From Geobacter sp. (lineage in GTDB: Bacteria > Desulfobacterota > Desulfuromonadia > Geobacterales > Geobacteraceae), in the NCBI GenBank assembly GCA_003574885.1, contig PJFC01000002.1:124001-188000 (forward strand): 64,000 nucleotides of DNA, read 5' to 3'. Shown piece by piece: positions 36,173 to 44,624 of the stretch. The notes beneath the pieces were generated by a model. That model was not told where the DNA came from. It ran no database searches and was given only the letters and a program-made list of their open reading frames with translations. Made by a program: the position numbers and the translations under genes. Positions within the stretch are counted from its first letter, which is position 1. Each line of letters starts with the position of its first letter.

Positions 36173-37140
36173 TGTTTAGGATGCCAGGCATGCTTGTTCG
36201 CATACTCATTGTTATAGCTGTTATCAGCATGATGTCGTTGCCGGCCTTTGCTGCGGAAAAGCTTGTCGCTGCTATATTAACCAGCGATCTTTCCCGTTAC
36301 CGGGACGCCCATCGTGCATTTATCAAAACTCTTGCCCAGAAGGGGTATGACCAGCGCAATGTGGATATTATCCTGCAGAGTCCCAATCCGGATCCCATCT
36401 CTTGGGCGAACACTATCAGAAAGTTTAATGCAATCGGTGCCGATCTGATTGTTTCCTATGGGGCACCTGCCACCCAGACTGCCATGCGGGAAGTGGAAGA
36501 GGCTCCAATCCTCTTTGTGGATGTGTACGGTCCTGTTGAAGCCGGCATTACCCGGAGTCTTACCACGACCGGTCGGAACATGACTGGGGTCAGCTCCAAG
36601 GTCCCTATGGTAACCCTTGTGAAGGCGCTTATGGATATCAGGCCGGTCAAGACAATGGGAGTACTTTATAATTCCCGTGAAGTCGGTTCAGTCGTTCAGT
36701 TGAAAGAGTTGAAGCGGGTAGCCTCGCAGCAGGGTTTTACCGTAGTGGAGTCCAGTGTTTCTTCCCAGGCAGGCCTCGATGCGGCGCTGAATTCCCTCCT
36801 GACCCAAGTTGACAGCATATACGTGGCTGAAAGTTCCCTCGTCTGCCGTAGTTTCGAAAAGATTGTCCACCGTGCCAGCGCTCAAAAGGTCCCGGTTATT
36901 TCCCAGATGCCCGATGCCTCCGACAAGGGGGCACTTGTTGCCCTTGAGGTCAATACGGCTGAACAGGGGCAGATTGCCGGCGACTACGCGGCAAAGATAC
37001 TTGGCGGCAGGAAGGCGTCCCAGTTGCCTATTCTTACCCCGCACAAGGTCGATCTCGTTATCAACCTGCGTACGGCCAGGATTCTTGACCTTCATGTAAA
37101 TTTCCAGGCCCTGAGCCTGGCAACAAGGGTCCTTAAGTGA
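36166..37140 (+). CDS. ABC transporter substrate-binding protein (TrpX/DUF534 type)
   Basis: 324 residues. A Sec signal (MLVRILIVIAVISMMSLPAF) ends near residue 28. The rest has two alpha/beta lobes with 'LVAAILTSDLSRYRDAHRAF', 'GADLIVSYGAPATQTAMREV' and 'ILFVDVYGPVEAG', as in the ABC_sub_bind family. No permease or ATPase for it is nearby apart from the unrelated MlaF-like gene. It starts within the barrel gene's end and is followed by a receiver-domain gene, so a periplasmic sensing role is as likely as transport. Confidence 0.85.
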   Translation: MVMFRMPGMLVRILIVIAVISMMSLPAFAAEKLVAAILTSDLSRYRDAHRAFIKTLAQKGYDQRNVDIILQSPNPDPISWANTIRKFNAIGADLIVSYGAPATQTAMREVEEAPILFVDVYGPVEAGITRSLTTTGRNMTGVSSKVPMVTLVKALMDIRPVKTMGVLYNSREVGSVVQLKELKRVASQQGFTVVESSVSSQAGLDAALNSLLTQVDSIYVAESSLVCRSFEKIVHRASAQKVPVISQMPDASDKGALVALEVNTAEQGQIAGDYAAKILGGRKASQLPILTPHKVDLVINLRTARILDLHVNFQALSLATRVLK

Positions 37141-37209
37141 TAACGGATAGTTACAGATAATCTGTCCTGAACAGTCAGGATGCCTGAAGAGCAGGTTGAC
37201 GAGGAGTTG

Positions 37210-37593
37210 ATGGGGAAGATTCTTATAATCGACGATGATAAAATGTTTACCGATGTGCTGAGCGGTTACATTCATCAATACTATCCATTATTGCAGGTCG
37301 AAACCTGCACCAATCCGCTTCTGGCTCTTCCTGCCATGAAACGGGGGGGGCTGGCCCTGTTACTGGTGGATCTCGAAATGCCCTATCTGGACGGTAACAA
37401 GATTTTCAGGTTTGCAACCGAATCGGGGATCGATAAAAACCGGATAGTGATTCTTTCCGGTCGGGATGCGGAGTATCTCCATGAACGCTTCCCCATGGGG
37501 TCCTGTCTTGCCGTACTCAACAAGTATGAAGTGAAACAGAAGGCAGTGCTCGACATGATCTTCAGTTCCTTGCAGCGCAAGGCCGGAAGTTGA
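37210..37593 (+). CDS. Single-domain response regulator
   Basis: The ATG at 37210 is chosen because GACGAGGAG lies just before it; an upstream start would add a non-receiver tail. 127 residues with acidic pocket 'ILIIDDDKM', phospho-acceptor Asp in 'LLLVDLEMPYLDG', switch Ser 'IVILSGRD' and Lys 'AVLNKYEV'. It has no output domain. It follows the solute-binding protein and could be a CheY-type relay of that sensory pair. Confidence 0.88.
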   Translation: MGKILIIDDDKMFTDVLSGYIHQYYPLLQVETCTNPLLALPAMKRGGLALLLVDLEMPYLDGNKIFRFATESGIDKNRIVILSGRDAEYLHERFPMGSCLAVLNKYEVKQKAVLDMIFSSLQRKAGS

Positions 37594-37632
37594 AGCGGGG
37601 AGTTCTGCGGCTATTCGTGGAGAGAAAACAAA

Positions 37633-38022
37633 ATGGCGAAAAAAATGGTGGTGACGTTTTACCGGCAAAAACACTTGCGACCGGATTGGCAGGTCGAATT
37701 CTCAGGGCACAGGTTTGATCTTTTTTTCGTGGAACTGGCTGATGATCTCGCAAGATTCGGCATAGATCTGTCTGTGGCCCATAATCACGACGTAACGATC
37801 GACATTAACAGCTATGCCGATCTGCTGAACGCGGTGCGCATCTCCTCTCCTGCTGACGGTTTTGCCAGTATCTGCGTCGGGCATGTCATAGGGAAGAGCC
37901 CGAACCTGGATGTTTACGAGGACATCAAGCGGGCTATAAATCGTCTGGCTTTCGCTCCTGAAACCATTGCACCTGATGAGGAAAACCGCCGTGTCTGCCA
38001 CAATTGCGGCTGTGGCTGCTGA
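37633..38022 (+). CDS. Protein of unknown function with a Cys-rich tail
   Basis: 129 residues, ATG 14 bases after a GAGAGA-like sequence. The main body, about 115 residues, is soluble, alternating alpha/beta, with several His (HLRPDW, VAHNHDVTID). The last six residues before the stop are part of 'RRVCHNCGCGC', that is C-x2-C-x-C-x-C, which would suit binding of a metal or Fe-S cluster at the very C-terminus. I recognise no family. It is near the porin-cytochrome operon and may belong to it. Confidence 0.6.
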   Translation: MAKKMVVTFYRQKHLRPDWQVEFSGHRFDLFFVELADDLARFGIDLSVAHNHDVTIDINSYADLLNAVRISSPADGFASICVGHVIGKSPNLDVYEDIKRAINRLAFAPETIAPDEENRRVCHNCGCGC

Positions 38023-38033
38023 CAGGCCTGCTG

Positions 38034-38504
38034 TCACTCTACGGAGACAATTTCAGCGGATATGCGGTTGCCGCTAATAATGAGTCGGGCAAAACTTTTC
38101 GTGGTGCATGCTTCGGCAAGTGATCCGGGGTTGACGAACAAAATACCTTCACTACGGGTTATATCGGCCATGTGGGTGTGGCCGTAGAGTACAACGTGGG
38201 ACTTTGTGCTGCGGGCTTTCTTTCGGAGTTGGGATAGCCCGCTTTTGACATTGTAACTGTCGCCATGGGTAATGAAGATGTTCCTGCCGGCAAACGAAAT
38301 ACAGAGTTCTTTCGGGACTGTGGATGTCGGGTCGCAGTTGCCGGCCACCTTTATCACACTCTTTCCCAGCGCGTGCTCCATCGCGGTTGCGTCATCGGCA
38401 ACATCCCCCAGGTGGATGATGTGGTCGGACTGTCCGGCCTGGTCAATGGCCCTGACTGCTGACGGGTAGTTGCCATGGGTGTCGGAAATTACGAGTATTC
38501 TCAT
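38034..38504 (-). CDS. Metallophosphoesterase, YfcE/MJ0936 type
   Basis: 156 residues. Dinuclear metal-binding motifs are all present: 'VISDTHGN', 'IIHLGDVADD', 'VAGNCDPTS', 'FITHGDSYN' and 'LYGHTHMADI'. The family hydrolyses phosphodiesters such as bis-pNPP; the natural substrate is unknown. It is convergent with the previous gene, 11 bases apart. Confidence 0.93.
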   Translation of the reverse strand: MRILVISDTHGNYPSAVRAIDQAGQSDHIIHLGDVADDATAMEHALGKSVIKVAGNCDPTSTVPKELCISFAGRNIFITHGDSYNVKSGLSQLRKKARSTKSHVVLYGHTHMADITRSEGILFVNPGSLAEACTTKSFARLIISGNRISAEIVSVE

Positions 38505-38630
38505 CGGGCTAGCATAGGTAAACGGCGTTCAGCCGTCAAGCCGATTCGTGTGGCCTGTGGTACTATTACCGGGTATTCAGTGTTCGATTAACTGTGTTCA
38601 ATGGTGAATTGATGAAAAAATGGAGCCCAC

Positions 38631-39524
38631 ATGAAAAATAAATGGATATGGGTGTGGATCGCCGTACCGCTCTGCATGATCCTCCTTTTTGGTGCCTCGG
38701 TGTATATTGCATCCGTACTGCTGGGGGAAAAGGGGCGATTTGTGACGGGAGGAGGGGTCGGTCTTCTGGAAGTCAGGGGGCCCATCCTGGAATCCCAGGA
38801 AACCATACGGCAGGTACGGGAGTTGAAAGAGGATACCAACGTGAAGGCGGTGGTCCTGCGGATTGAGTCTCCTGGCGGCGGAGTGGGCCCTTCTCAGGAA
38901 ATATACGAAGAGATAAAAAAGCTTGCCGCGCAAAAAAAGGTGGTTGTCTCCATGGGGAGCGTTGCTGCATCGGGAGGATATTATATTGCCGCACCCGCTT
39001 CGGTGATATATGCCAACCCTGGAACCATTACCGGCAGTATCGGGGTACTTATGAAATTCGCCACCATGGAAGGGCTCATGAATAAAATTGGGGTGAAGGC
39101 CCAAACTATAAAAAGCGGTGAATTCAAGGATATAGGTTCACCGGCACGTCCCATGACCGAGAAGGAACGGGCAATGCTGCAGGGAGTGATCGACAGCACC
39201 TATGGCCAGTTTGTAAAGGCTGTTGCCGAGGGGAGAAAGCTCCCTGTCGATGAAGTGAAAAACCTGGCTGATGGCCGTATCTATACCGGCGAGCAGGCAA
39301 AGGAGCTGAAGCTTGTGGACAAGCTCGGGAATCTTGAGGATGCCGTTGCCGAAGCGGGACGTCTGGCCGGCCTGAAGGGCGAACCTCAGGTCATAAAGCC
39401 GACCAAAAAGAAAAAGATACTTCTGGATATGCTGGTGGAGGAAAGTGCCGGAAGGCTCGGTAACTTCGTGAAGAAGGAGAGCGGCCTCAGCGTAAACTAT
39501 GAACTGGACGGATTTATCAATTAG
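38631..39524 (+). CDS. sppA: Signal peptide peptidase SppA (S49, short form)
   Basis: 297 residues with one N-terminal membrane helix (VWIAVPLCMILLFGASVYIA). The catalytic serine lies in 'SMGSVAASGGYYIAAPA' and the general-base lysine in 'KSGEFKDIGSP'. The ClpP-like core includes 'LRIESPGGGVGPSQEIYEEI'. It degrades cleaved signal peptides in the inner membrane. The length is that of the half-size SppA forms that make octamers. The next gene (yhbY) is in the same direction 51 bases away. Confidence 0.93.
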   Translation: MKNKWIWVWIAVPLCMILLFGASVYIASVLLGEKGRFVTGGGVGLLEVRGPILESQETIRQVRELKEDTNVKAVVLRIESPGGGVGPSQEIYEEIKKLAAQKKVVVSMGSVAASGGYYIAAPASVIYANPGTITGSIGVLMKFATMEGLMNKIGVKAQTIKSGEFKDIGSPARPMTEKERAMLQGVIDSTYGQFVKAVAEGRKLPVDEVKNLADGRIYTGEQAKELKLVDKLGNLEDAVAEAGRLAGLKGEPQVIKPTKKKKILLDMLVEESAGRLGNFVKKESGLSVNYELDGFIN

Positions 39525-39575
39525 AAGACGACATGATGAAAGAACGTAACACACCACGACACGAAAGCGAGACGC

Positions 39576-39878
39576 ATGGAATTGACCGGTAAGCAGAAAA
39601 GATTTCTCAGGGGGCTCGGGCATGGACTCAAGCCCGTTGTAACTGTCGGAAAAAACGAAGTAAATGCTGCGCTTGTGCAGCAAACTGACGAAGCGCTGTC
39701 TTCTCACGAACTGGTCAAGATCAAGATCCTCGAAAGTTGCCTTCTTGATCGTCACGAAGTTGCGGAGGAACTGGCGACTACGTGCGGTGCGCAGGTAGCC
39801 CAGGTACTGGGGCGGACCGTCCTTCTCTATCGACCGGCAATGGAACCGAAACTTGAACTTCCCTCGGGTAAAAAATAG
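39576..39878 (+). CDS. yhbY: Ribosome assembly RNA-binding protein YhbY (CRM domain)
   Basis: 100 residues beginning MELTGKQKRFLRGLGHGLKP, then 'VTVGKNEVNAALVQQTDEAL' and 'HELVKIKILE', all typical CRM/YhbY motifs. It binds precursors of the 50S subunit. The start has GACGC before it and no stronger site. A hairpin begins at its stop codon. Confidence 0.93.
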   Translation: MELTGKQKRFLRGLGHGLKPVVTVGKNEVNAALVQQTDEALSSHELVKIKILESCLLDRHEVAEELATTCGAQVAQVLGRTVLLYRPAMEPKLELPSGKK

Positions 39879-39902
39879 GGACGCCCGGAAAGGGCGCCCC
39901 TA
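39876..39902 (-). terminator. Terminator at the convergent yhbY/proline-rich gene junction
   Basis: TAGGGACGCCC and GGGCGCCCCTA form an 11-bp stem with one mismatch. On the minus strand it is followed by a T run (A run at 39869-39875 on plus), so it mainly serves the minus gene and overlaps the end of yhbY. Confidence 0.65.
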
Positions 39903-39929
39903 TCAGAAGAGACAGACACGAACCGGTTT

Positions 39930-40511
39930 CTAGTCGTCATGTCTGTCGTGCTTGTTTCTCTTTCGTTCTTCCTTTTCCCTCTTTTTTTCTTCCTTCCAAT
40001 CTTCCTTGCGGTTTTTCTTCCAGGTCTTGTCGGGACGAAAGTATTTCCCCCGGTAGTGTTCACGGTCATCACGGTAGTGATCGTACTCCACATCCCGGTA
40101 GTGGCGGATCTGTTCATAGCGGTATTTGCGGAGACCGGGAGGGAGCCTGCGCTCAGGCACCACAACCCACGGGCCGTTATAATTGGTCCCGCGATACCAT
40201 GCACCATCGTTGAAGAGGTAGTATCGACCGGAGACGTAAACCATGTCGTAGGGAATGTCAACAGCAACGTGAAAGCCGAGTTCAGGGGGTTCGAGAAACA
40301 CTGGCGGTTGCTGGATGATGATCCGTGGCGGAGCAGGAGGGGCGTAGACAGGTGGCGGGGGAGCATAGACCGGCGGAGGAGCGTAGACTGGTGGAGGAGG
40401 TGGCACCGGGTCGCCGCTGTGAATGTTGATGTCGAAGCCGACATTGGCACCGAAGGCGGCACTGGTGGCAAGGGAGAATGCCAGGGTAAGGGTGAACAGG
40501 GTGCGTTTCAT
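39930..40511 (-). CDS. Proline-rich exported protein controlled by a GEMM-I riboswitch
   Basis: The ATG at 40511 is used because AGGAGG lies 9 bases upstream; the open frame extends further but through the riboswitch leader. 193 residues with a Sec signal (RTLFTLTLAFSLATSAAFGA). Then come 'PPPPPVYAPPPVYAPPPPVY', a strand region with 'DGAWYRGTNYNGPWVVVPE', and a long basic tail (RDDREHYRGKYFRPDKTWKK). It resembles the YXWGXW/proline-rich exported proteins seen in Geobacter. It is likely periplasmic or surface-exposed, and its control by a cyclic dinucleotide links it to surface life or extracellular electron transfer. Confidence 0.85.
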   Translation of the reverse strand: MKRTLFTLTLAFSLATSAAFGANVGFDINIHSGDPVPPPPPVYAPPPVYAPPPPVYAPPAPPRIIIQQPPVFLEPPELGFHVAVDIPYDMVYVSGRYYLFNDGAWYRGTNYNGPWVVVPERRLPPGLRKYRYEQIRHYRDVEYDHYRDDREHYRGKYFRPDKTWKKNRKEDWKEEKKREKEERKRNKHDRHDD

Positions 40512-40574
40512 AACTGATGACCTCCTGGGTAGAGTTGTTCCCGATTCTGCCGGAACAGGGGCAGCGGTAAAATT

Positions 40575-40627
40575 GAAAAAGCCGCATTGCCGGTGTATAT
40601 CTGTAGAAGATATTTCGGCAACCCGGC
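40575..40627 (-). terminator. Riboswitch expression-platform terminator
   Basis: On the minus strand GCCGGGTTGCCG (40627-40616) can pair with CGGCAATGCGGC (40592-40581), 11 of 12 positions, followed by TTTTTC. The first arm is also the 3' end of the aptamer, so aptamer and terminator exclude each other. Ligand binding would then favour read-through (an ON switch). Confidence 0.7.
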
Positions 40628-40700
40628 TGTCTTCGTGAGACCCTGTAGGCTTTCCGTCCCACCCTCGCGGGTGGTTTAGTATTATCGTGTATCCAACAGT
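40610..40700 (-). ncRNA. GEMM-I (cyclic dinucleotide) riboswitch, GEMM-Ib/cGAMP type
   Basis: Read on the minus strand, the hallmarks are in order: AATACTAAACC, then a P2 hairpin ACCCGCGAGGGT, then GGGACGGAAAGCC joining to a second hairpin CAGGGTCTC/GAGACAGCC-like arm, ending GCCGGGTTGCCGA. The position equivalent to G20 of the Vc2 aptamer, just before the two bases preceding AAACC, is A. In Geobacter this A20 group is known to sense 3',3'-cGAMP. It lies in the 5' leader of the proline-rich gene. Confidence 0.88.
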
Positions 40701-40720
40701 CCTGAACTTTCTCATGAATC

Positions 40721-40749
40721 AAATAACGTATCTTAATGGTTGAAGTCAA
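40721..40749 (-). promoter_or_regulatory. Sigma-70 promoter of the riboswitch transcript
   Basis: On the minus strand TTGACT (40749-40744), a 17-base spacer and TTATTT (40726-40721). The start near 40714 would include the whole aptamer in the leader. Confidence 0.55.
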
Positions 40750-40855
40750 GTTTTTTATGGCAGGGTAGCCAGGCTGTGCCGTTGAGGATATGCGTGGCAT
40801 GGTAGTATCTAAGAGAGTCAGAGGATGAATACAAGAACGAGAGGAGTTACGATAT

Positions 40856-41044
40856 ATGGCAAGGATTGTCTGGGTGGATCGAGATGAATGTATCAGCTGC
40901 GGGCTCTGCGTGTCGTTATTGCCGGAAGTGTTCCGTTTCGAGGGGGATAAATCGGAAGCGTACAATCCGACTGGGGCGCCGGAAGAGAAGATACAGGAGT
41001 GCGTCGATGGCTGTCCGGTGGGGGCGATCCACTGGAAGGATTGA
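40856..41044 (+). CDS. Small [4Fe-4S] ferredoxin
   Basis: 62 residues. The cluster ligands are C12, C15 and C18 in 'ECISCGLCVSLLPEVF' and the CxxxCP cysteine near 53 ('CVDGCPVGAI'). It has a single cluster and the extra Cys49 typical of Desulfovibrio ferredoxin I-like proteins. It carries low-potential electrons in the cytosol. GAGAGGAG lies 12 bases before the ATG. It is convergent with the dGTPase gene. Confidence 0.9.
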   Translation: MARIVWVDRDECISCGLCVSLLPEVFRFEGDKSEAYNPTGAPEEKIQECVDGCPVGAIHWKD

Positions 41045-41076
41045 GTGAGCCGTGATAGAGGATTGGCAAAGGTCCG

Positions 41077-42225
41077 TCAAACGCGCTCATAGGGTTCAAA
41101 CAGGCGCTTGAACTCGTCAAGGGCATAGCGGTCGGTCATTCCCGCGATGTAGTCACAGATGACCCGTTCCCGCCCTGCACCATCCATTTTATGCAGGTAT
41201 TTGCGGGGTAGAAGGGTGGGGTGGTTGAGGTATGCCTCGAACAGATTCGAAAGATAACGTTCCGCCTTGACCCTCATCCGCTCGACTTTGTAGTGACGAT
41301 AGAGGTTTTCCAACAGGAAGCGTTTCAGCTCCTTGTTCTTCCGGGCAAGTTCGGAGCTCAGGCTTACCACCGGCCGGTTCACGCATCTCAGCTCGTCGAG
41401 GCTCCCGATGTCGTATTCTGCAATCGTGGCTAGGGTGGTGGCTGTGAGATCGTTTATGAAGATGCCGATGAGGGCGCTGATGGTCTGGTACTTTTTCCGC
41501 TCGGCGTCGGTCGACGGGTACCTGGCGCAGACGGTGCCGTAAACCTCCTGCCATAACTCCACCTGCTGCAGTTGTTCGAGGGTGATGTAGCCGGATTTCA
41601 GACCGTCGTCGATGTCGTGGTTATTATAGGCGATCTCGTCGGCAAAATTGATGAGTTGCGCCTCTATTGTCGGCACCACGCCCGGATTGAAGTCGGCAAT
41701 GATCTCCACGGGGCGGTCGTAAGGGGATGAGTGCTTGATGATCCCCTCTCGCACTTCCCAGGAGAGGTTGAGGCCGTTGAAACCGGGATATTTTTCCTCA
41801 AGTTCGTCCACGACCCGCAGGGACTGGAGATTGTGCTCAAAACCGCCATGGCATTTCATGAGGCGATTGAGGACTTCTTCGCCGGTATGACCGAAGGGGG
41901 TATGCCCCAGGTCGTGGGCAAGGGCCATTGCTTCGGTCAGTTCCTCGTTGAGTTTGAGCCTGCGCGCAATAGCCTTGCCGATCTGGGCCACTTCCAGTGA
42001 ATGGGTAAGTCGGGTCCGGTAGTAATCCCCCTCGTGATTAACGAAGACCTGGGTCTTGTATTCCAGACGCCGGAAGGCGGCGCAGTGAATTATGCGGTCC
42101 CGGTCGCGCTCAAAGGCCGGCCGGTCATCGCGCAGTTCTTCCGGGTACTTTCTCCCTAACGATTGGGAGCTCCGGGCAGCGTAGGGAGCCAGGTCGGGTC
42201 GTTCCGAGGGGGTGGTTGAGTTCAT
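41077..42225 (-). CDS. dgt: Deoxyguanosinetriphosphate triphosphohydrolase-like protein
   Basis: 382 residues of the HD superfamily. Motifs: 'DRIIHCAAFRRLEYKTQVF', 'YYRTRLTHSLEVAQIG', 'MALAHDLGHTPFGHTGE' and 'EIAYNNHDIDDGL', which supply the HD metal ligands. The length is that of the type 2 (shorter) dGTPase family. It cleaves dNTPs to deoxynucleosides and triphosphate and trims dNTP pools. The start has AAGGAAG 8 bases upstream. Confidence 0.93.
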   Translation of the reverse strand: MNSTTPSERPDLAPYAARSSQSLGRKYPEELRDDRPAFERDRDRIIHCAAFRRLEYKTQVFVNHEGDYYRTRLTHSLEVAQIGKAIARRLKLNEELTEAMALAHDLGHTPFGHTGEEVLNRLMKCHGGFEHNLQSLRVVDELEEKYPGFNGLNLSWEVREGIIKHSSPYDRPVEIIADFNPGVVPTIEAQLINFADEIAYNNHDIDDGLKSGYITLEQLQQVELWQEVYGTVCARYPSTDAERKKYQTISALIGIFINDLTATTLATIAEYDIGSLDELRCVNRPVVSLSSELARKNKELKRFLLENLYRHYKVERMRVKAERYLSNLFEAYLNHPTLLPRKYLHKMDGAGRERVICDYIAGMTDRYALDEFKRLFEPYERV

Positions 42226-42421
42226 GGGTGTCTTCCTTGGGGGGGTAAATACTCAGGATCTCCTGCTGTTAGGGATGGGTCCTCACCATGTGACGTCGTA
42301 TTTAAACCTGCTCTGCCGGGGGTGTCAACTACAAAGATTGCTTGACTCGATTTCAACCAGCATGGTAAATTTAAAACCTTTCTAAGAACTAATTAACGGA
42401 TTCTACCACGGTATACATACA

Positions 42422-43516
42422 ATGACAAAACAATTGCTGGAGCGGGTTCCCGACAGTATCAGGCATAAGCTTGGCGCGAAAAGCGGCGTATGTCTGCTCA
42501 ACGGCCGCGATGTGTTCACTTCTCTTGCAGGGGAACAGCTGATCATCATGGCGTGCAATGCACGGATAAAGCACGTTATTCCCGGTATATTGCATGCTGC
42601 CGAGGAACTCGATGCCGTTGTCGCCTTCGAGCTGACCAGGACCGAAGGAGGGGTGGATGGCGGCTATACCGGCCAAACACCTGATCTGTATTTTGCCACT
42701 GTGGTGGAGTATGCCGAACGCTGCGGCTTCACCAAGCCGTTCATACTGCATGGCGACCATATTACGGTTAAAAACAGCGATGCCGCAGAATTTGCGGATG
42801 CTGAGCGTCTTCTGGCAGTCCAGATGGCAGCAGGCTTCACTTCCTTTGCCATTGATGCCTCATTCAATCCTCTTGCTGCCAACATCGATATTGTTACACG
42901 TCTTGCCGGCCCGGTGTGCGATGCCGGTTTTGGCCTCGAGGTAGAGTTGGGAGAAGTTCGCCCGGTCGGGAGCGACTCTAATCTGACTACAGTCGAGGAG
43001 GCACGGGAGTTTCTGGCTACCATTGCTTCAAAGGGTGTGTGCCCCCAACTTCTCGCCATTGATAATGGTTCAAAGACCGGCAACTATCTTGACGGGCAGA
43101 TGGTGAAGATTGACCTGGATCGGACCAGGGAGATCTACGCCGCAGCCGTTGCCGCCGGTCTTGCCGGCCTGGTGCAGCACGGCATCACCGGCACCCCATT
43201 GCGGATCGTGGGAAAGCTTGCCGAATACGGGATTCGCAAGGGGAATATTGGCACCCTTTGGCAGAATGTCGCCCATGCAGGGCTGCCGCTCGATCTCATG
43301 GATGCCATGCGCCACTGGGCAAAGGAGAATCGACAGGATATCAAGTATGCGACCCGTGTCTTCAAGACGGAGATCGATGCCATTCCGGAGGAAAATGCCC
43401 GACAGATACAGGATATGGCGTATCGGGAAGCGAAAGAGTTTATAACGGCATTCCGTTCCGCCGGGAGCGCCGGCAAGCTTGAACGACTTCTTGGACACGG
43501 GCAATGCGCATCATAA
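42422..43516 (+). CDS. Class II aldolase family protein (fructose-bisphosphate/tagatose-bisphosphate type)
   Basis: 364 residues. The two class II aldolase signatures are present: 'KPFILHGDHITVKN' (H-x-D-H) near residue 115, and 'FGLEVELGEVRPVG' (E-x-E-x-G) near 176, supplying zinc ligands. Later comes 'VQHGITGTPLRIV', where the third zinc ligand His is expected. The usual 'GSVHG' loop reads 'NGSKTGN', so the substrate may be unlike fructose-1,6-bisphosphate. It overlaps rsmD by 13 bases. Confidence 0.85.
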   Translation: MTKQLLERVPDSIRHKLGAKSGVCLLNGRDVFTSLAGEQLIIMACNARIKHVIPGILHAAEELDAVVAFELTRTEGGVDGGYTGQTPDLYFATVVEYAERCGFTKPFILHGDHITVKNSDAAEFADAERLLAVQMAAGFTSFAIDASFNPLAANIDIVTRLAGPVCDAGFGLEVELGEVRPVGSDSNLTTVEEAREFLATIASKGVCPQLLAIDNGSKTGNYLDGQMVKIDLDRTREIYAAAVAAGLAGLVQHGITGTPLRIVGKLAEYGIRKGNIGTLWQNVAHAGLPLDLMDAMRHWAKENRQDIKYATRVFKTEIDAIPEENARQIQDMAYREAKEFITAFRSAGSAGKLERLLGHGQCAS

Positions 43517-44064
43517 GCGGCTCTGCCCGGGGGCGCCGGCTGTTAGCACCGACGAATCAACGGGTACGTCCCACCGCCGACCGTGTGAAGGAATCACTCT
43601 TCAATATCCTGGCGGGCCTGGTCGATTTTCCCGGCTGCCGGGTGCTCGATATCTTCGCGGGTACCGGCAATCTCGGTATCGAGTCGCTCAGCAGGGGTGC
43701 CGGCGTCGCGGTTTTTGTGGACAGTCATCGGGATTCCACTTTGCTCATCAGGAAAAACCTCACCCTCGTCGGCCTTGAGGCACTGGGGCGCATTGTTGAA
43801 CGGGAAGCTCTGGTTGCCCTTGGAATACTTGAAAAGGAGGGTGAGGCGTTCGATCTGGTGTTTCTTGATCCTCCTTACGCTCAGGGTCTTGCGGAAAAAA
43901 CGTTACGGTATCTGGCCGGCTCGAGTCTGCTCCATGCCGGCAGTGTGGTAATGGCCGAAGTGTCAGGCAGGGAAGAGGTCCCTGATGCTTACGGTACCCT
44001 TGTTCAGTTCGACAGACGCATCTATGGCGATACCGCATTGCTGTTCTATTCCCTCGTGGAATAG
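43504..44064 (+). CDS. rsmD: 16S rRNA (guanine966-N2)-methyltransferase
   Basis: 186 residues. It starts MRIISGSARGRRLLAP, the RsmD signature, followed by 'VRPTADRVKESLFNIL'. The SAM-binding motif is 'VLDIFAGTGNLGIESL' and the catalytic motif 'VFLDPPYAQ'. It modifies G966 of 16S rRNA. It overlaps the aldolase gene's end and is followed 51 bases later by coaD, the common rsmD-coaD pair. Confidence 0.95.
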   Translation: MRIISGSARGRRLLAPTNQRVRPTADRVKESLFNILAGLVDFPGCRVLDIFAGTGNLGIESLSRGAGVAVFVDSHRDSTLLIRKNLTLVGLEALGRIVEREALVALGILEKEGEAFDLVFLDPPYAQGLAEKTLRYLAGSSLLHAGSVVMAEVSGREEVPDAYGTLVQFDRRIYGDTALLFYSLVE

Positions 44065-44115
44065 CTCTGGTTCCGGTAAGGGACGTATAATCACATCGTA
44101 CGGAAAAGGTCGCGC

Positions 44116-44601
44116 ATGCCGTTAAAAATTGCCGTTTACCCCGGTTCCTTTGATCCCATAACCTTCGGCCATCTGGACATCATCAACCGCGGCCTGAAAA
44201 TTTTCGACAGCGTGGTGATTGCCGTGGCGAAAAATTCCACCAAAAATGCCCTCTTTACCATCGATGAACGGATCGGTCTCATCAGGGAGGTGCTGAAGGG
44301 GAATGACCGGGCCAAGGTTGACACCTTCGACGGCCTTCTGGTAGACTACGTTCGCGCCCAGCAGGCAACGGTCATCATCAGGGGGTTGCGGGCGGTGTCG
44401 GACTTCGAATACGAATTCCAGATCGCCCAGATGAACCGGAGCATCACCCAGGATGTGGAAACGCTATTCATGATGACCTCGGTTCCCTACAGTTATCTTT
44501 CGTCGTCTATCGTCAAGGAAGTGAGTTCACTGAACGGTCCGGTGGACGGACTGGTGCCGCCGCTCGTCAAACAAGCCCTTATCAACAAGTTTTCTTCATA
44601 A
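44116..44601 (+). CDS. coaD: Phosphopantetheine adenylyltransferase
   Basis: 161 residues. The nucleotidyltransferase motif T/H-x-G-H is 'SFDPITFGHLDII', and 'VIIRGLRAVSDFEYEFQIAQ' is the family's phosphopantetheine-binding region; 'TSVPYSYLSSSIVKEV' carries the C-terminal ISSS-like motif. It makes dephospho-CoA in coenzyme A synthesis. Confidence 0.96.
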   Translation: MPLKIAVYPGSFDPITFGHLDIINRGLKIFDSVVIAVAKNSTKNALFTIDERIGLIREVLKGNDRAKVDTFDGLLVDYVRAQQATVIIRGLRAVSDFEYEFQIAQMNRSITQDVETLFMMTSVPYSYLSSSIVKEVSSLNGPVDGLVPPLVKQALINKFSS

Positions 44602-44624
44602 TCACCCATAACAAGGAGACCCGC

